Under the pieces are notes generated by a model. That model saw nothing but the letters and a program-made list of their open reading frames with translations. It was not told where the DNA came from and did no database searches. Source: Methyloceanibacter sp. (GTDB lineage: Bacteria > Pseudomonadota > Alphaproteobacteria > Rhizobiales > Methyloligellaceae). From it: a stretch of DNA of 8,355 nt. This document shows positions 6,488 to 8,355 of the stretch, piece after piece; positions within the stretch are counted from its first letter, which is position 1, and every line of letters starts with the position of its first letter. The stretch is from contig JALHTP010000227.1 of NCBI GenBank assembly GCA_022865725.1, positions 1 through 8,355 of the forward strand, written 5' to 3'. A program made the translations under genes and the position numbers.

Positions 6488-8355
6488 GTGGCAAAATCCA
6501 AGGGGGCTGCGCGCAACAAGACTTCCGGCAGGCTACCCTCCAAGCAGGAAATTATCGACTTTCTCGCAACCGCGACCGGCGAGGCCGGCAAGCGCGAGAT
6601 CGCGCGCGCCTTTAACATCAAGGGCAGCGACCGCATCGCGCTGAAAGCTTTGTTGCGCGACATGGCCGATGACGGGCTGATCGCCGGCTCGCGCCGCAAG
6701 CTGACGCGGCCGGGCGTCCTGCCGCCGGTGACGGTGATCGAGATCGTGAGCCGCGACGCCGACGGCGAGTTCATCGCCAGGCCCGCCGCGTGGGACGAGG
6801 CGGAGCATGGCCCCCCGCCCCGCATCCTGATGGCCGAGAGCAAGCGCGAAGCGGGTCCCGTTGCGGGCGTGGGCGACCGCGTGCTGGCGCGCATCACCGC
6901 CCTCGGCCCCGATGCCGGCTATCCCTATCAGGCGCGGACCATCAAGCGCCTGGCGCGGGCAACGCGAAGCCTGCTCGGCATCTTCCGCGCGCTGCCGGGC
7001 GGCGCGGGGGTCATCGATCCCATCGACCGCAAGCAGCTGAAAGAATGGCCCGTGGCGCGAGGCGGCACAGGCGAGGCGCAAAACGGCGAGCTGGTCCGCT
7101 ACGAGCTTGCCCGGTCCTCGCGCGTTGGCGTGCAGACCGCGCGCGTCACCGAGCGGCTCGGCAACCCGGGCGCCCAGCAGATGACGAGCCTGATCGCGGT
7201 CCATGCCCACGGCATCCCCGATGCCTTCCCTGAAGCGGCGCTCGCCGAGGCCGAGGCCGCCAAGGAGCCAGACCTGAAGCATAGGGAGGATCTGCGGCAC
7301 CTCCCCCTCGTCACCATCGACCCCTCCGACGCCCGCGACCACGACGACGCGGTCTGGGCCGAAGCCGACCCCAATCCCGCCAATCGCGGCGGCTGGGTGG
7401 TGATCGTCGCCATCGCCGACGTCGCCTCTTATGTTCGTCCCGGCAGCACGCTCGACAAGGAGGCGCGCAAGCGCGGCAACTCGGTCTATTTCCCGGATCG
7501 CGTGGTGCCGATGCTGCCCGAGCGCATCTCCAACGACCTCTGCTCGCTCAAGGAGAACGAGGCGCGCGCCTGCCTCGCCGTCCGCATGATCTTCGACAAA
7601 GACGGGACGAAGCTCGACCACCGCTTCTTCCGCGCCCTGATGCGCTCCGCCGCGAGCCTCAGCTATGAGCAGGCGCAAAGCGCAATCGACGGGCGTCTCG
7701 ACGAGGTCACGGGACCCCTGCTCGAGCCCGTGCTCAGGCCCTTATGGGGCGCCTATGCGAGCATCGTGCTCGCGCGCACCGAGCGGGGACCGCTCGATCT
7801 CGATCTGCCGGAACGGAAGATCCTGCTCGACGATCAGGGGCGCGTCAGGGGCGTGGCGAGCCCTCCCCGGCTCGACGCCCATCGCCTCATCGAGGAGTTC
7901 ATGATCGCCGCCAATGTCGCCGCGGCCGAAGCCTTGGAGGCGAAGCGTACGCCGCTGATCTATCGCGTCCACGACACCCCGACGAAGGAGAAGCTCGCTT
8001 CGCTGGGAGATTTCCTGAACACGATCGGGATCAAGCTGCCGAAATCGGGCACGCTGAAGCCGGCCCAGTTCAATCGCATCCTGGCCGAAACCCGCGCCAC
8101 GCCCACCGCCGAGCTCGTGGGCGAGGTCATTCTAAGGAGTCAGGCGCAAGCCGAATATAACCCGGGCAATTACGGCCATTTCGGATTGAACCTGCGCCGC
8201 TACGCGCATTTCACCTCGCCTATCCGCCGCTATGCCGATCTCATCGTCCATCGTGCGCTCGTGCGAGCGCTGGGCGCCGGCACCGACGGATTGACCGATG
8301 CCGAGATCGGCGAACTGGCCGAGATCGCCCAGGCCATCTCCGACACCGAGCGCCG
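6488..8355 (+). CDS. rnr: Ribonuclease R (RNase II family), truncated by the window end
   Basis: RNase R is a processive 3'-to-5' exoribonuclease that can degrade structured RNA and acts in RNA quality control. The window holds 622 codons and no stop. A helix-turn-helix domain comes first (about 17-75, with GKREIARAFNIKGSDRIALK at 34-53). Cold-shock-like OB folds cover about 80-225. The RNB catalytic domain starts near 270 with TIDPSDARDHDDAV (276-289); D278, D284, D286 and D287 match the catalytic aspartates of the family. NSVYFPDRVVPMLPERISND (331-350) and GHFGLNL followed by YAHFTSPIRRYADLIVHRAL (572-591) complete the signature. The end of RNB, the S1 domain and any basic tail lie outside. 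I chose the GTG at 6488, nine bases after topA, because the frame then begins with a typical lysine-rich leader before the first domain. It has no clear Shine-Dalgarno sequence, so coupling to topA translation is likely. Confidence 0.96.
   Translation, partial: MAKSKGAARNKTSGRLPSKQEIIDFLATATGEAGKREIARAFNIKGSDRIALKALLRDMADDGLIAGSRRKLTRPGVLPPVTVIEIVSRDADGEFIARPAAWDEAEHGPPPRILMAESKREAGPVAGVGDRVLARITALGPDAGYPYQARTIKRLARATRSLLGIFRALPGGAGVIDPIDRKQLKEWPVARGGTGEAQNGELVRYELARSSRVGVQTARVTERLGNPGAQQMTSLIAVHAHGIPDAFPEAALAEAEAAKEPDLKHREDLRHLPLVTIDPSDARDHDDAVWAEADPNPANRGGWVVIVAIADVASYVRPGSTLDKEARKRGNSVYFPDRVVPMLPERISNDLCSLKENEARACLAVRMIFDKDGTKLDHRFFRALMRSAASLSYEQAQSAIDGRLDEVTGPLLEPVLRPLWGAYASIVLARTERGPLDLDLPERKILLDDQGRVRGVASPPRLDAHRLIEEFMIAANVAAAEALEAKRTPLIYRVHDTPTKEKLASLGDFLNTIGIKLPKSGTLKPAQFNRILAETRATPTAELVGEVILRSQAQAEYNPGNYGHFGLNLRRYAHFTSPIRRYADLIVHRALVRALGAGTDGLTDAEIGELAEIAQAISDTER

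Noticed and set aside
1..8355. A new defence, mobile or biosynthetic system
   Set aside because: All six main genes are well-known housekeeping families in a familiar order; no insertion sequence, integrase, CRISPR repeat, tRNA or cluster of unknown genes was seen.

Overview
This is an ordinary chromosomal housekeeping segment from a GC-rich alphaproteobacterium, most likely of the order Hyphomicrobiales (Rhizobiales). That placement rests on the gene order pyrB, pyrC-like, plsY, dprA, topA, rnr and on the look of the proteins; no ribosomal gene is present to confirm it. No mobile element, CRISPR array, tRNA or rRNA was seen, and I found no wholly new multi-gene system.

Left block (1-3389, all on +): the 3' end of pyrB (aspartate carbamoyltransferase) overlaps by one base a dihydroorotase-family gene. 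That gene has lost nearly all of the metal ligands, so it is best read as the non-catalytic PyrC'/PyrX type rather than a working dihydroorotase. After 26 bases comes plsY (acyl-phosphate-dependent glycerol-3-phosphate acyltransferase). Its last 20 bases overlap dprA (DNA-protecting protein of the recombination/transformation pathway), which appears to start at a TTG served by a perfect AGGAGG. The tight spacing suggests one transcript.

Gap (3390-3874): the only long stretch without an intact gene. On the minus strand it holds what looks like a small helical-protein gene of about 69 codons with a good ribosome-binding site, broken by a one-base frameshift. To its right is an AT-rich regulatory stretch with two TTGACA boxes back to back, which could drive the small gene leftward and topA rightward.

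Right block (3875-8355, all on +): topA (DNA topoisomerase I, complete, with toprim, catalytic Tyr, one four-cysteine zinc site, C-terminal repeats and a lysine-rich tail), then nine bases later rnr (RNase R), cut by the window end inside its catalytic RNB domain.

The points most worth a second look are the pseudo-dihydroorotase, the frameshifted small gene and the divergent promoter region.
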